From assembly GCF_900156625.1 (NCBI RefSeq), contig NZ_FTOB01000001.1, positions 558,001-622,000 on the forward strand: DNA of 64,000 bases, in the 5' to 3' direction. Positions 1 to 8,627 of the stretch are shown here, piece by piece. Numbering within the stretch: position 1 is the first letter of the stretch; each line of letters starts with the position of its first letter. The notes beneath the pieces are model-generated. The model made no database searches and was not told where the DNA came from. It worked only from the letters and a program-made list of their open reading frames with translations. Made by a program: the position numbers and the translations under genes. Source of the stretch: Zobellia uliginosa. GTDB lineage: Bacteria; Bacteroidota; Bacteroidia; Flavobacteriales; Flavobacteriaceae.

Positions 1-1819
1 GTTCAGAGGCTGTACTTGAAGATCCGGCATTGTCATAATCTAGCTTATCGGAACTACCCAAACTCAACTCGTCTATTTCAATGGCAAAATTATTTCTTCT
101 TGTGTTGAAGTAGTCGCCTTTGGTTTCACGTGCTTCCGCTACGAACAAGGCTGATACCGCATGGTCGCCAAAGGTTCGGTTGTAGTTGATGTATCCTTGG
201 TACGTGAACTTTTTGGATCGCTCATTTTTTAATTGAAGCCAAGTATAAGGAGCCCCGTTACCTTCTTGCAAGGAAATGGCTTCCGTGTAGGTGTATGGCT
301 GTTGGGAAAGGTCTATATTGTAATATTTATAGGGAACGTGCCAAAGTTTGTCGTTTCCTTGTTCGTTGTCAAAGCTGAAGACGCCCTTTATACTCAATCC
401 TTCTATAAAAGGCAGTTGTTGTTCTATGTATACGGAACTTAGAAGGGTATTGTCTTCCTCCCTATTATAGCCCTCGGAATTAAGGACACCTAGAGGTGAA
501 TTGGCTGAAGATTCGCCCCACTTGTCTCCTTCTGGGTAAAGTAAGGTTTGGGTAGGGACGAATTTGTAGAAACTTCGCATTAGGTGGGTCGGTGACTCAT
601 CGGCATCGATACCGTCTGTGTTTTCTATCGTACCGAGTAATGACATGCCTACTTTGGTATTGGCACTTAGGTTGGCATCTATATTAAGATTGTACGAATA
701 TCTTTTGTAGCCTAAGGGTTCAAAAATACCTCCTTGGTCATAATAGCCTAATCCGGCATGGTATTGAATATTGTCGGTTCCACCGCTTATTTCGGCATTG
801 GTAATTTGAATACCTGAGTTTTTCTTGAATATTTCAGGGAAATTGGCGTCGGGATACCTGTAAGGGTCTTCCTTGTGCAAAGAGGGGTAATTGGCAATTA
901 AATTTGGGTCGTTGGGAGGCGTAGAACCAGTGGGGTTTAGGTTAAAGTAGCCTTCGTTCTGCAATGCCATATAATCTTGGGCATTTAGCATTTCAGGAAG
1001 ATAGGTGGGTTTTTGAAAGGCATAAGAGGTGTTGATGTTGACCACGGGTCTTCCTGATTTCCCTTTCTTGGTGGTAATTAATATTACACCGTTCGACCCG
1101 CCAATACCAAAGGGAGCTACCGCAGCGGCATCCTTTAAAACGGTAATGGTTTCAATAACGTTGGGGTCTATCTGTCCAATATTGTCCCTTCTAATGCCGT
1201 CTACGACTATTAAAGGTTTATTGTTGCCTGTAGTTACAATACCTCTAATATGAATATCAGGGTTGTCATTTCCAGGTGTACCGCCATTGGGCCGCATACT
1301 TACCCCGGCCATTCTACCCGCCAAGGATTGTGTAATGTTTGCCGCGGGCACCTCTGCGATGTCGGAACCCTTGAGGGTACTGATGGCCCCTGTTACCGTA
1401 GCCCTTTTTTGGCTGCTGTAACCTACTACTACAATTTCATCAAGGGCGGCCGCATCTAAGACCATAGTGATGTCGACCGTAGTTTTGTTGGAAATGTCAA
1501 CTTCTTGGGTCTTATACCCAATGTAAGAAATGCTTAGAATGGTATTTTCTTCATCTGTCTTTATGGTGAAATTACCGTCAAAATCAGATGTCGTACCCGT
1601 TGTAGTTCCCTTTAAGACAATACTGGCCCCGGGTAAGGGCGCGCCCATATCATCGTAAATGGTACCCGTTATGCTGGGTTGTTGCGGTGAGGTTTCGCCT
1701 TCGGTGGTTCTGGCATGTGCGCTCAAAATAGTCAGTAAGCAGATTGCTGTAGTGAGCATTTTTTTTGGTCCACTGGCTACGAATCGAGCCATAGAGGATA
1801 GTCGCTCTTTGGTTTTCAT
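1..1819 (-). CDS. SusC/RagA-type TonB-dependent outer-membrane receptor, partial (C-terminus beyond left edge)
   Basis: The minus-strand frame is open from ATG at 1819 to base 1, giving about 606 residues with no stop inside the window. The N-terminus has a long charged stretch followed by a hydrophobic signal segment (MLTTAICLLTILSAHA). Next comes a carboxypeptidase-regulatory-like domain (ITGTIYDDMGAPLPGASIVLKG, DFDGNFTI, SYIGYKT), then a plug domain with the TonB-box-like DEIVVVGY, SLAGRMAGV and VLKDAAAVAPFG motifs, then the start of the beta barrel. This order is diagnostic of SusC-like importers of oligosaccharides or peptides in Bacteroidota. The partner SusD gene would lie to the left, outside the window, so the substrate cannot be inferred. 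Family assignment is secure. Confidence 0.93.
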   Translation of the reverse strand, partial: MKTKERLSSMARFVASGPKKMLTTAICLLTILSAHARTTEGETSPQQPSITGTIYDDMGAPLPGASIVLKGTTTGTTSDFDGNFTIKTDEENTILSISYIGYKTQEVDISNKTTVDITMVLDAAALDEIVVVGYSSQKRATVTGAISTLKGSDIAEVPAANITQSLAGRMAGVSMRPNGGTPGNDNPDIHIRGIVTTGNNKPLIVVDGIRRDNIGQIDPNVIETITVLKDAAAVAPFGIGGSNGVILITTKKGKSGRPVVNINTSYAFQKPTYLPEMLNAQDYMALQNEGYFNLNPTGSTPPNDPNLIANYPSLHKEDPYRYPDANFPEIFKKNSGIQITNAEISGGTDNIQYHAGLGYYDQGGIFEPLGYKRYSYNLNIDANLSANTKVGMSLLGTIENTDGIDADESPTHLMRSFYKFVPTQTLLYPEGDKWGESSANSPLGVLNSEGYNREEDNTLLSSVYIEQQLPFIEGLSIKGVFSFDNEQGNDKLWHVPYKYYNIDLSQQPYTYTEAISLQEGNGAPYTWLQLKNERSKKFTYQGYINYNRTFGDHAVSALFVAEARETKGDYFNTRRNNFAIEIDELSLGSSDKLDYDNAGSSSTASE

Positions 1820-2089
1820 GTTGAGAAGAGTTTAGTTGTTGAATGTTTGTGCTTGGGTGTAAACCTAGTTAAATAATTGTTAATTATAAAGATAATGACG
1901 CAAAATATTTCACTAAATACAAAAAATTGCACTGAATTTTATGGGTTTGACAAATCGGTTTTGTTGGATAGCGTCCATTTTGTGCAAAAATATGATCACT
2001 TTAAAGGGTTTTTCTGTAAGTGGGATAGGATGTTTTGTGCCTTTTACAGAAATCCACTACCTTATTAAAAAATTTAAAAACAGGGTGTA

Positions 2090-3226
2090 ATGGACATATT
2101 CAACGAAATAAAAAAGAAACTAAGTCATGAGTTTATCGATATCATTGAATGGTTAGACCCGACCAATGATACTATTGTATACCGATTTGAACGCTATCAG
2201 AACGAAATAAAGAACAACGCCAAGCTTATCGTTCGGGAAGGGCAGACCGCGGTATTTATAAATGAAGGCCAACTGGCCGATGTGTTCACGCCCGGCACCT
2301 ACACCTTAAACACGAAGAACCTACCTATATTGACTACCCTGAAAGGTTGGAAATATGGCTTTGACAGCCCTTTTAAGGCTGAGGTTTATTTTGTAAATAC
2401 CCGTTTGTTCACTGATGAAAAGTGGGGGACCAAAAACCCCTTTATGCTGAGCGATGATCGTTTCGGACTGGTGGAAATACGCGCCTTCGGAACCTATAGC
2501 TTTAGAATTGGCGATGCCGGGAAATTTGTTGTAGATGTAGTCGGAACGGATGCTAATTTTACGAGTTATGAGATTAATGAGCATTTAAAGAGTTTGATCG
2601 TTACCCGTTTTACCGATACGGTGGGCGAAGCCAATCTACCTATAGAACTCTATGCGGCCAATACGAGCGAATTATCGGAAACCTGTCAAGAGGTAATGCA
2701 ACCCGAATTCGGAAGGGTCGGTATAGAGTTGGAGCGTTTCTATATTGAAAACGTTTCTATGCCGGAAGAGCTTAAAAAAGAGATTTTCGAGTATAGTAGG
2801 TTAGATAAGTTGGATATGGTGAAGCTTTCCCAGTTTAAGGCCGCAAAGGCTATGGAGGCCGCGGCGAAAAACGAAGGTGGTACGGCAGGAGCCGGCATGG
2901 GCATGGGTATGGGCTTTGTTCTGGCCCAACAAATGGGCAATATGATGGCGCCACAAGGCCAAAATCCCGTCTTTGGAGCGCAAAAAGTCGATGTGCCCGC
3001 CCCACCGCCAATGCCTGCTCAAACCATGTATTATTACGGGATTAACGGCCAGCAGAGCGGTCCCGTGACTTTTGATAGGCTCAAAGAATTGTTTGCCAAT
3101 AGAACGATTAACAGGGAAACCTTGGTTTGGAAACAGGGCATGCAAAACTGGACGGCCCTAAAAGACGTAGATGAACTGAAATCTTTTTTGGGAGGAAATA
3201 CACCTCCGCCCCTGCCAACGGCCTAA
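2090..3226 (+). CDS. SPFH/Band-7 domain protein with C-terminal GYF_2 domain (YdjI-like)
   Basis: This 378-residue protein has no signal peptide. Residues about 1-250 match the SPFH family often labelled virion core protein (LIVREGQTAVFINEGQLADVFTPGTYTL and the basic/acidic helix up to KLSQFKAAKAMEAAAK). A Gly/Met-rich and Pro-rich linker (about 255-312) leads to a GYF_2 (DUF4339) domain at 313-368 (YYYGINGQQSGPVTF, LVWKQGMQNWTAL). In Bacillus subtilis the related SPFH protein YdjI works with the zinc-ribbon membrane protein YdjG in a PspA-linked membrane-stress system. Here the next gene, 56 bp downstream, also encodes a zinc-ribbon membrane protein, so the same kind of partnership is inferred. 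The GYF_2 domain probably mediates protein contacts. No pspA homologue is visible nearby. Confidence 0.85.
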   Translation: MDIFNEIKKKLSHEFIDIIEWLDPTNDTIVYRFERYQNEIKNNAKLIVREGQTAVFINEGQLADVFTPGTYTLNTKNLPILTTLKGWKYGFDSPFKAEVYFVNTRLFTDEKWGTKNPFMLSDDRFGLVEIRAFGTYSFRIGDAGKFVVDVVGTDANFTSYEINEHLKSLIVTRFTDTVGEANLPIELYAANTSELSETCQEVMQPEFGRVGIELERFYIENVSMPEELKKEIFEYSRLDKLDMVKLSQFKAAKAMEAAAKNEGGTAGAGMGMGMGFVLAQQMGNMMAPQGQNPVFGAQKVDVPAPPPMPAQTMYYYGINGQQSGPVTFDRLKELFANRTINRETLVWKQGMQNWTALKDVDELKSFLGGNTPPPLPTA

Positions 3227-3282
3227 AACGTCATTTCATTAGGGTGAACTCTCTTGTTTAGTGGAAATGACATAAAAAACCA

Positions 3283-4365
3283 ATGGAAGATACCAAACGA
3301 TCCGAACATAAAAAGGCATGCGCCAACTGTGGCGCAGAGCTTAAATTCAAGCCAGGAACGCACCAGCTCGTTTGCGAGTATTGCGGCTACGAAGAGTTTA
3401 TCGAACAGGCCAAAAGCAGCCTAGAGGAACTTGAGTTACAGCACTATTTAAAAGTGGTGGGCGATAATGCCTATACCCAAACCATTGATGTGCTCCACTG
3501 TAAAAACTGTGGGGCCAACCAGCATGTTAAAGAAAATTATAAATCGCTACAATGTATCTATTGCAGTGAACCCCTGATTATAGAAGATGTTGAAGAGGAA
3601 GGCTGGATACTGCCCATGGCCTTGGTTCCTTTTCAAATCGACGCACGGAAGGCGAAAATCTTGTTTAAAAATTGGGTGAACGGTCTTTGGTTCGCCCCGA
3701 ACAAGTTAAAGCGTGCCGCCCTCGACCCCGAAGGCCTTCACGGGCTGTATGTGCCCTATTGGACTTTCGATGCCAATCTTTCTGCCCGGTATGAGGGGCA
3801 GAGGGGCGATTATTATTACGAAACTCATCGGGTTAAGACGAAGAATGGAACGCAGACCCGGCAAGTTCGAAAAACCCGATGGTCTAGGGTGTCGGGTTCC
3901 GTTAGTGGTTTCGTAGATGACATCTTGATCAATGCTTCCCAAAAGAAACGACAGGAAATTCCGCCTAAGGTGGCCCAGTGGGATGTAAAGGAGCTAGTGC
4001 CCTTCAATTCCAAATACCTCTCGGGCTTTGTAACGGAAAAGTATTCGATTTCCTTAAAGGAAGGGCACCACTTGTCTTTTCAAGAAGCCAAGGAAATAGC
4101 TTATAGCTGGATCCGTCGTGATATCGGTGGTGATACCCAGCGCATTACACAGTCCGATATCACCTTGGCCGATGAAACCTTCAAACACATTCTGTTACCG
4201 GTATATATCAGTTCATATCGGTACGACAACAAAGAATATAATTTCTATATTAACGGTCAAACCGGGCAACTCAGTGGCACTAGGCCTTATTCTTTTTATA
4301 AAATATTTTTTTTGGTACTTTTTATTGTGGTAATCATTGCTATTATTTCGATTTTTGCAAAATGA
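3283..4365 (+). CDS. Double zinc-ribbon protein with C-terminal transmembrane helix (YdjG-like)
   Basis: This 360-residue protein opens with two CxxC-x14-CxxC zinc ribbons: Cys13/16/31/34 and Cys73/76/91/94. A middle region of about 230 residues is rich in aromatic residues and contains PYWTFDANLSARYEGQRGDYYY, as in proteins annotated as TFIIB-type zinc-ribbon or primosomal-N'-like membrane proteins. The last 22 residues form one transmembrane helix (FFLVLFIVVIIAIISIFAK), so the zinc ribbons probably face the cytoplasm. It lies between the SPFH gene and a phosphatase gene, and its stop codon overlaps the phosphatase start (ATGA), which implies co-translation. Likely role: membrane anchor or recruiter for the SPFH protein. 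The function is inferred from family and context only. Confidence 0.75.
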   Translation: MEDTKRSEHKKACANCGAELKFKPGTHQLVCEYCGYEEFIEQAKSSLEELELQHYLKVVGDNAYTQTIDVLHCKNCGANQHVKENYKSLQCIYCSEPLIIEDVEEEGWILPMALVPFQIDARKAKILFKNWVNGLWFAPNKLKRAALDPEGLHGLYVPYWTFDANLSARYEGQRGDYYYETHRVKTKNGTQTRQVRKTRWSRVSGSVSGFVDDILINASQKKRQEIPPKVAQWDVKELVPFNSKYLSGFVTEKYSISLKEGHHLSFQEAKEIAYSWIRRDIGGDTQRITQSDITLADETFKHILLPVYISSYRYDNKEYNFYINGQTGQLSGTRPYSFYKIFFLVLFIVVIIAIISIFAK

Positions 4366-5087
4366 GAACTCTTGTAGTAGGTGATATTCATTCAGGATTA
4401 AAAGGATTAAAACAAGTATTTGAACGGGCAGGGGTAACATCCGACGACCAACTTATTTTTTTGGGCGATTATGTTGATGGCTGGAGCGAAGCTGTCGAAA
4501 CCGTCGATTTTTTGATTGAATTGGGCAATTCCCACAATTGTATTTTTATACGGGGGAATCACGATGAGCTTTGCTTGGAGTGGTTGCGCGATGGCAAAGA
4601 CAACCCACTTTGGCTTCAACATGGCGGGGGGGCTACCTTGGCCTCATACGAGAAGGCCGATGCCCAAACTAAACGGAACCATATTGAGTTCTATGAAGGC
4701 TTGAAAAACCATTATGTCGATAGTAATAAACGTTTGTTTTTACATGCAGGATTTACTAACTTGAAGGGGATTGAATACGAGTATTTTAAGCAGACCTTCT
4801 ATTGGGACCGTACACTGTGGGAACTGGCTCGTTCGCTCAATCCGAAATTGGAGGGGTCTAACCCTGACTACCCCAAACGGTTGACGCACTACAAAGAAAT
4901 TTTCATTGGGCACACCCCTATTTCCAAAACCACGGTTACCCAGCCTACAAGGGCCGCCAATGTTTGGAACGTAGATACGGGAGCCGCTTTCAAAGGCCCG
5001 CTTTCCATGCTCGATATCGATTCGAAAACTATATTTCAAAGCGATCCGGTACATCAGCTATATCCTGGTGAACCCGGAAGAAACTGA
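4362..5087 (+). CDS. PPP-family metallophosphatase (serine/threonine phosphatase or ApaH-like)
   Basis: This 241-residue cytosolic protein carries the full set of PPP motifs: GDIHSG near the N-terminus (Asp8, His10), GDYVDG, RGNHDE, LHAGF and GHTP. These supply the two-metal site used to hydrolyse phosphoesters. It is the size of bacterial PPP enzymes such as PrpA/PrpE or small ApaH-like hydrolases, and sequence alone does not settle whether it acts on phosphoproteins or on dinucleotides. The start codon overlaps the stop of the zinc-ribbon gene by 4 bases, so it belongs to the same operon. A phosphatase tied to an SPFH/zinc-ribbon pair suggests signalling at the membrane, but that is inference. 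Confidence 0.88.
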   Translation: MRTLVVGDIHSGLKGLKQVFERAGVTSDDQLIFLGDYVDGWSEAVETVDFLIELGNSHNCIFIRGNHDELCLEWLRDGKDNPLWLQHGGGATLASYEKADAQTKRNHIEFYEGLKNHYVDSNKRLFLHAGFTNLKGIEYEYFKQTFYWDRTLWELARSLNPKLEGSNPDYPKRLTHYKEIFIGHTPISKTTVTQPTRAANVWNVDTGAAFKGPLSMLDIDSKTIFQSDPVHQLYPGEPGRN

Positions 5088-5152
5088 AATTAGATATCTT
5101 ATTTTTATATTTTAATTATATTATTGACGAACTTTGTTAAAAACACACACAT

Positions 5153-6151
5153 ATGCCTGAAAAGAATATTCGATTAGAGGTTATGCAGGCGATAGAGCCA
5201 CAAGTTGAGGGATTTATGGATTCTTTTCTGATTCCCGTAGAAGATATCTGGCAACCTAGTGATTTTTTGCCCGATTCCGAAAGTGAAGGGTTTCTTGAAG
5301 CTGTTCGCGAGCTTCGTGGTGAGTCTAAGGAACTGGGATACGATTTTTGGGTGACCATGGTTGCCGATACCATAACAGAGGAGGCTTTGCCGACCTATGA
5401 ATCTTGGTTGATGGATGTTGAAGGTATCGATCAACACGGTGAAAACAAAAAGAACGGTTGGTCAAAATGGGTAAGGGCTTGGACGGCCGAAGAAAATCGT
5501 CATGGTGATGTGCTTAATAAGTACCTCTATCTATCGGGTAGGGTAAATATGAGGGAGATTGAATATACTACCCAACACCTGATATCCGATGGTTTTGATA
5601 TCGGAACCGATAGGGATCCTTACAAGAACTTTGTATATACCTCTTTTCAAGAATTGGCTACCAACATTTCGCATAAAAGGGTAGGCCAAATGGCAAAGAA
5701 AAAAGGAAACGCGCTATTGGGTAAGATGTGTACCATAATTGCAGGTGATGAAATGCGGCATCACTTGGCCTATAGGGAGTTTGTGAAAACCATTTTTGGT
5801 GAAGACCCCTCGGGTATGATGTTGGCTTTTGCCGATATGATGAAAAAGAAAATCGTTATGCCGGCCCATTTCTTACGTGAATCCGGTGGAACCATAGGTG
5901 CGGCTTTTGAAAACTTCTCTAACTGTGCGCAACGCCTTGGGGTATATACCGCTCAAGATTACGTGGATATTCTTAGAAAATTGAATGCCTATTGGGAGTT
6001 GGAAAAAGTGAGAAGCCTTAATGATGAGGCGGAAAAAGCTCGTGACTACTTGATTAAATTACCGGAACGGTTGGAACGTATTTCAGAACGCATGAAATTT
6101 CCTGAAGATCAGTACAGGTTCAAGTGGGTTGAGGCCAACGGTATGATATAG
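5153..6151 (+). CDS. Acyl-ACP desaturase (ferritin-like di-iron, FA_desaturase_2)
   Basis: This 332-residue soluble protein matches the plant stearoyl-ACP desaturase family, which inserts a cis double bond into acyl chains bound to acyl carrier protein and needs reduced ferredoxin. The di-iron ligands are visible as EE76-77, EENRH (Glu114, His117), FQE (Glu167) and DEMRH (Glu200, His203). There are no membrane segments. The gene stands alone, 65 bp after the phosphatase gene, and is followed by a strong terminator. The intergenic region before it is very AT-rich. Role: control of membrane fluidity through unsaturated fatty acids, which would also fit the adjacent membrane-associated SPFH module. 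Confidence 0.92.
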   Translation: MPEKNIRLEVMQAIEPQVEGFMDSFLIPVEDIWQPSDFLPDSESEGFLEAVRELRGESKELGYDFWVTMVADTITEEALPTYESWLMDVEGIDQHGENKKNGWSKWVRAWTAEENRHGDVLNKYLYLSGRVNMREIEYTTQHLISDGFDIGTDRDPYKNFVYTSFQELATNISHKRVGQMAKKKGNALLGKMCTIIAGDEMRHHLAYREFVKTIFGEDPSGMMLAFADMMKKKIVMPAHFLRESGGTIGAAFENFSNCAQRLGVYTAQDYVDILRKLNAYWELEKVRSLNDEAEKARDYLIKLPERLERISERMKFPEDQYRFKWVEANGMI

Positions 6152-6177
6152 GTTTTATAGTTCGTCATAAAATAAAA

Positions 6178-6215
6178 TAAGAAAATCCGGTCTACCTCTA
6201 GGCCGGATTTTCTTA
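6178..6215 (+). terminator. Intrinsic terminator after the desaturase gene
   Basis: Perfect 13-bp inverted repeat (6178-6190 and 6203-6215, arms TAAGAAAATCCGG / CCGGATTTTCTTA) lying 27 bases past the desaturase stop. Its A-rich and T-rich flanks would let it work in both directions. Confidence 0.85.
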
Positions 6216-6460
6216 TTAAGTAGGTTTTAACTTATTGTAGGTCAAGCTCCGATTTGGGAAACGTAACTTGTTTTCGGTTAAGCTCTAGGATTGATTTGGG
6301 TCATTACTATCACTTAATTACAATGTAAATCTACCTTGACATTTTCTTTTTTCTAATTATTTGTTGTGAACGGAGCCCAATTTGTTGTGAAAAATATGAG
6401 CGGTTGGCTTTCTTCGATAAACGGTATGGTCGGCTGTTATGGAGCGATATGATGGGGTAT

Positions 6461-6482
6461 AAAAAAACCCCGCATAGCGAGG
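6461..6482 (-). terminator. Intrinsic terminator of the OmpA/HhH operon (minus strand)
   Basis: Read on the minus strand, a short stem CCTCGC-TAT-GCGGGG (one G-U pair) is followed directly by seven T residues. It sits 26 bases beyond the stop codon of the 6508-7071 gene, so it probably ends the two-gene minus-strand operon. Confidence 0.75.
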
Positions 6483-6507
6483 TCTGGATTTGAGATATAC
6501 GAAAGGT

Positions 6508-7071
6508 TCATAACTTTCCGTGATCGTGCTCATCTTGCCACCTGGCAAGTTCCGTCCATTTTCCTTCATAGCACATCTTGGCCTGCATTGGCCATGATGC
6601 CGGGTCGTGGATTTTATAGCGATCACCGCCACCTTTTAGAACTTCTTGGCAGCGGGCAACGGAGGTTTCCGAAAGATCCTTCCATGTTTTGATACCCTCG
6701 GCATGAAACAGCCCTTCTATCTTGGGTCCAATACCCTCTACGACCTTTAGATCGTTTTCTTTTACAGTTTTACCGATTGCCGCTTTTGCCGCGGCAGCAT
6801 CGAAAGGAACAAGAATCGGAACGGCGGCCATGGGCGTAGCGCCTAATGAAGATGAAACCTCCTTGGTTTCGGGCATGGTGATCAGTTGTTGCTTACAGGC
6901 CTCAAGTTGGGCCCGTAGTCTCGAATTATCGTCGTTACAGCGCTTTAACTCGTCTGAATTATCGATAACCTTGGTGTTCGACTTGCCTAAGAGATACCCT
7001 AAGATTCCACAAATGACTCCGACAAGAAGTGGGATCAACCAGCACATCATATTTATATTTCCAGATTCCAT
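6508..7071 (-). CDS. Membrane-anchored protein with helix-hairpin-helix-like domain
   Basis: This 187-residue protein has one N-terminal transmembrane helix (MMCWLIPLLVGVICGILGYLLG) and a short helical segment (about 35-65). At about 105-135 there is a helix-hairpin-helix-like region (LKVVEGIGPKIEGLFHAEGIKTWKDLSE), resembling the DUF4332 or ribosomal-S13-like HhH folds. The C-terminal tail is basic and aromatic and ends in HDHGKL. It is 23 bp downstream of the double-OmpA gene and shares its terminator, so the two are co-transcribed. I do not recognise a specific function. The helix-hairpin-helix might bind nucleic acid, but in a membrane-anchored protein of this type it may equally be a protein-interaction fold. 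Confidence 0.8.
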   Translation of the reverse strand: MESGNINMMCWLIPLLVGVICGILGYLLGKSNTKVIDNSDELKRCNDDNSRLRAQLEACKQQLITMPETKEVSSSLGATPMAAVPILVPFDAAAAKAAIGKTVKENDLKVVEGIGPKIEGLFHAEGIKTWKDLSETSVARCQEVLKGGGDRYKIHDPASWPMQAKMCYEGKWTELARWQDEHDHGKL

Positions 7072-7094
7072 TTTCTTTTAGTTTTAATTATTGA

Positions 7095-8012
7095 TTATTT
7101 AATAGATATTACGGTTCTTCTGTTCTTGGCCCTTCCCTCTTCGGTAGCATTGCTGGCTATAGGGTCGTTGGATCCCTTTGATGAGCTTGCTATTCTATCG
7201 GCGGCAATCCCATTTTGAACAAGATAGGCTTTGGCAAAATCGGCCCTACCTTGCCCGAGACGAAGGTTGGTTTGTCTACCTCCCTTACTATCGGTATATC
7301 CCACGATGTTGCATTTGGCATTTTCGACCTTGTCAAGATACCTTACGATGTCCGCAATTTTTAGGCGCTGTTCTTCGGAAGGGTTTATGGAGGCTTCTGC
7401 CGTATCAAAATAAAGGACCAAAGGGTCTGAAGTTATTTTTTCGTAAAGTGCCTTTATTTCATCATCGTCATTACCTGATTTTTCGCTAATACCATAGGCA
7501 ATGGGGCCTTTGAATATGTTGCCGTCGGCCACCATATCGTCCATCAATTTCCCTTGGATGTCGATTTGTGAGGACGGAATTTCAAGTGATGTGAGGTGGT
7601 TTTTGACCGAGTTTGCCCGTGCGAGGCCTAAGTTCGGAAAAGCGGTGTTGTTGTCTTCGTCACTTTGGTAATATCCGGTAAGGGTCAATATCTTGTTTTT
7701 ATGGGTGGCCAAATAGTCCTTTAGGGCTGGGCTGATACCACGGCTTACGTTTTCCGATACCGGTTCTATAAAACGAGGGCTAGATCGATTAAAATTGAAA
7801 TTGTCTTGGGTCTCGTAGCTAAAGTCGCCGTCACTTAGGGCAAAAGGATAGGAACTGGCCCTAGGAGGGGCCGGGGTAGGTGCTACCTCTTGTTTTGCTT
7901 CCTCTTGTTGTTGAACCATTGGCCTACAATTGCTACAGCAGTTGATATAAAAATAGATACCTACTATGATGGTAATGATGATACCAAGTAGGTACAGGGT
8001 TGAACGTTTCAT
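7095..8012 (-). CDS. Membrane-anchored protein with two OmpA-like domains
   Basis: This 305-residue protein has an N-terminal hydrophobic helix (LYLLGIIITIIVGIYFYI) followed by a Cys-containing stretch and an acidic linker. A first, divergent OmpA_C-like domain covers about 60-170 (LTLTGYYQSDEDN, NLGLARANSVKNHLTSL). A second, canonical one covers about 195-305 (LYFDTAEASINPSEEQRL, VGYTDSKGGRQTNLRLGQGRADFAKAYL, AKNRRTVISI). OmpA domains bind diaminopimelate in peptidoglycan. With the N-terminal anchor this suggests an inner-membrane protein that reaches the cell wall. It is the first gene of the operon with the HhH protein. The ATG at 8012 directly precedes the hydrophobic segment. Confidence 0.88.
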   Translation of the reverse strand: MKRSTLYLLGIIITIIVGIYFYINCCSNCRPMVQQQEEAKQEVAPTPAPPRASSYPFALSDGDFSYETQDNFNFNRSSPRFIEPVSENVSRGISPALKDYLATHKNKILTLTGYYQSDEDNNTAFPNLGLARANSVKNHLTSLEIPSSQIDIQGKLMDDMVADGNIFKGPIAYGISEKSGNDDDEIKALYEKITSDPLVLYFDTAEASINPSEEQRLKIADIVRYLDKVENAKCNIVGYTDSKGGRQTNLRLGQGRADFAKAYLVQNGIAADRIASSSKGSNDPIASNATEEGRAKNRRTVISIK

Positions 8013-8356
8013 CGTAATGGAGTGTTAAGTGTTTAGACTACAATGTATTAAAAAAAACAAGACAAATGTTAAAACTGACTAATTAATAAGTAAAGTATTA
8101 CAAAATGTATTTCGGTTTTCGATGAAATACGGTTGTAGAAGGGGAGATGTGTTAACCTTTTCCATTTAGGCCACACGAATGGGTAAAAGATATTGTTGCC
8201 GATTGCTATTCCCTACGGATAGACACGACGACCAGTTATACAGGAAATCTAACTAGTTGTGTATTTAATGGATGGGGCTATACATTATTACTTTGGGGAC
8301 AAGACTTAGATATATACTTTTATAGGGCAGAAAGGATAATTCTAAAACGAGAAGTT
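8013..8356. other. Intergenic region without a recognised gene
   Basis: About 340 AT-rich bases upstream of the OmpA operon. The plus-strand frame that leads into the small ORF at 8357 is open from about 8156 but has no ATG and no recognisable protein. I see no clear promoter or hairpin here. Confidence 0.5.
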
Positions 8357-8500
8357 ATGAAAACTGAAATTATCAAAATCGCAAATTTTATATGCATGTT
8401 CATTGTGTTGGGCACGCAAGCTTTACTCCACGGAAGTTGGAAAATGCCCAAGACCGCAACCGTACGCGGTAATAGGGAAGGAATTAAAGATATGTTGTGA
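8357..8500 (+). CDS. Possible small hydrophobic peptide, 47 residues
   Basis: This short frame starts at ATG 8357 and ends at TGA 8498-8500. It begins with MKTEIIKIANFICMFIVLG, a basic n-region plus a hydrophobic stretch as in a signal or membrane peptide, then TQALLHGSWKMPKTATVRG and a short basic/acidic tail. It is isolated between a divergent operon and a convergent dehydrogenase gene, with no homologue I recognise. The signal-like N-terminus argues for a real gene; the short length and lack of a visible promoter argue against it. Confidence 0.35.
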   Translation: MKTEIIKIANFICMFIVLGTQALLHGSWKMPKTATVRGNREGIKDML

Positions 8501-8627
8501 AAAAGGAAAGTGTATACAAAGATGCTTGAGTTAGTCTAGTGTTTAAAAACCCGCTATTTTTTTACTTGTCTATTCGGGGGAAGGTCAAGTAATTAACGGC
8601 GGGTTTTCACATAAACACATTTCACTT

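Noticed and set aside
1877-2068. 63-residue plus-strand frame between the SusC-like gene and the SPFH gene
   Set aside because: Low-complexity AT-rich translation, no signal peptide or motif, and it occupies the likely promoter region of both neighbours.
8156-8356. Open plus-strand frame leading in-frame into the small ORF at 8357
   Set aside because: No ATG and no recognisable protein; the stretch is probably open by chance.
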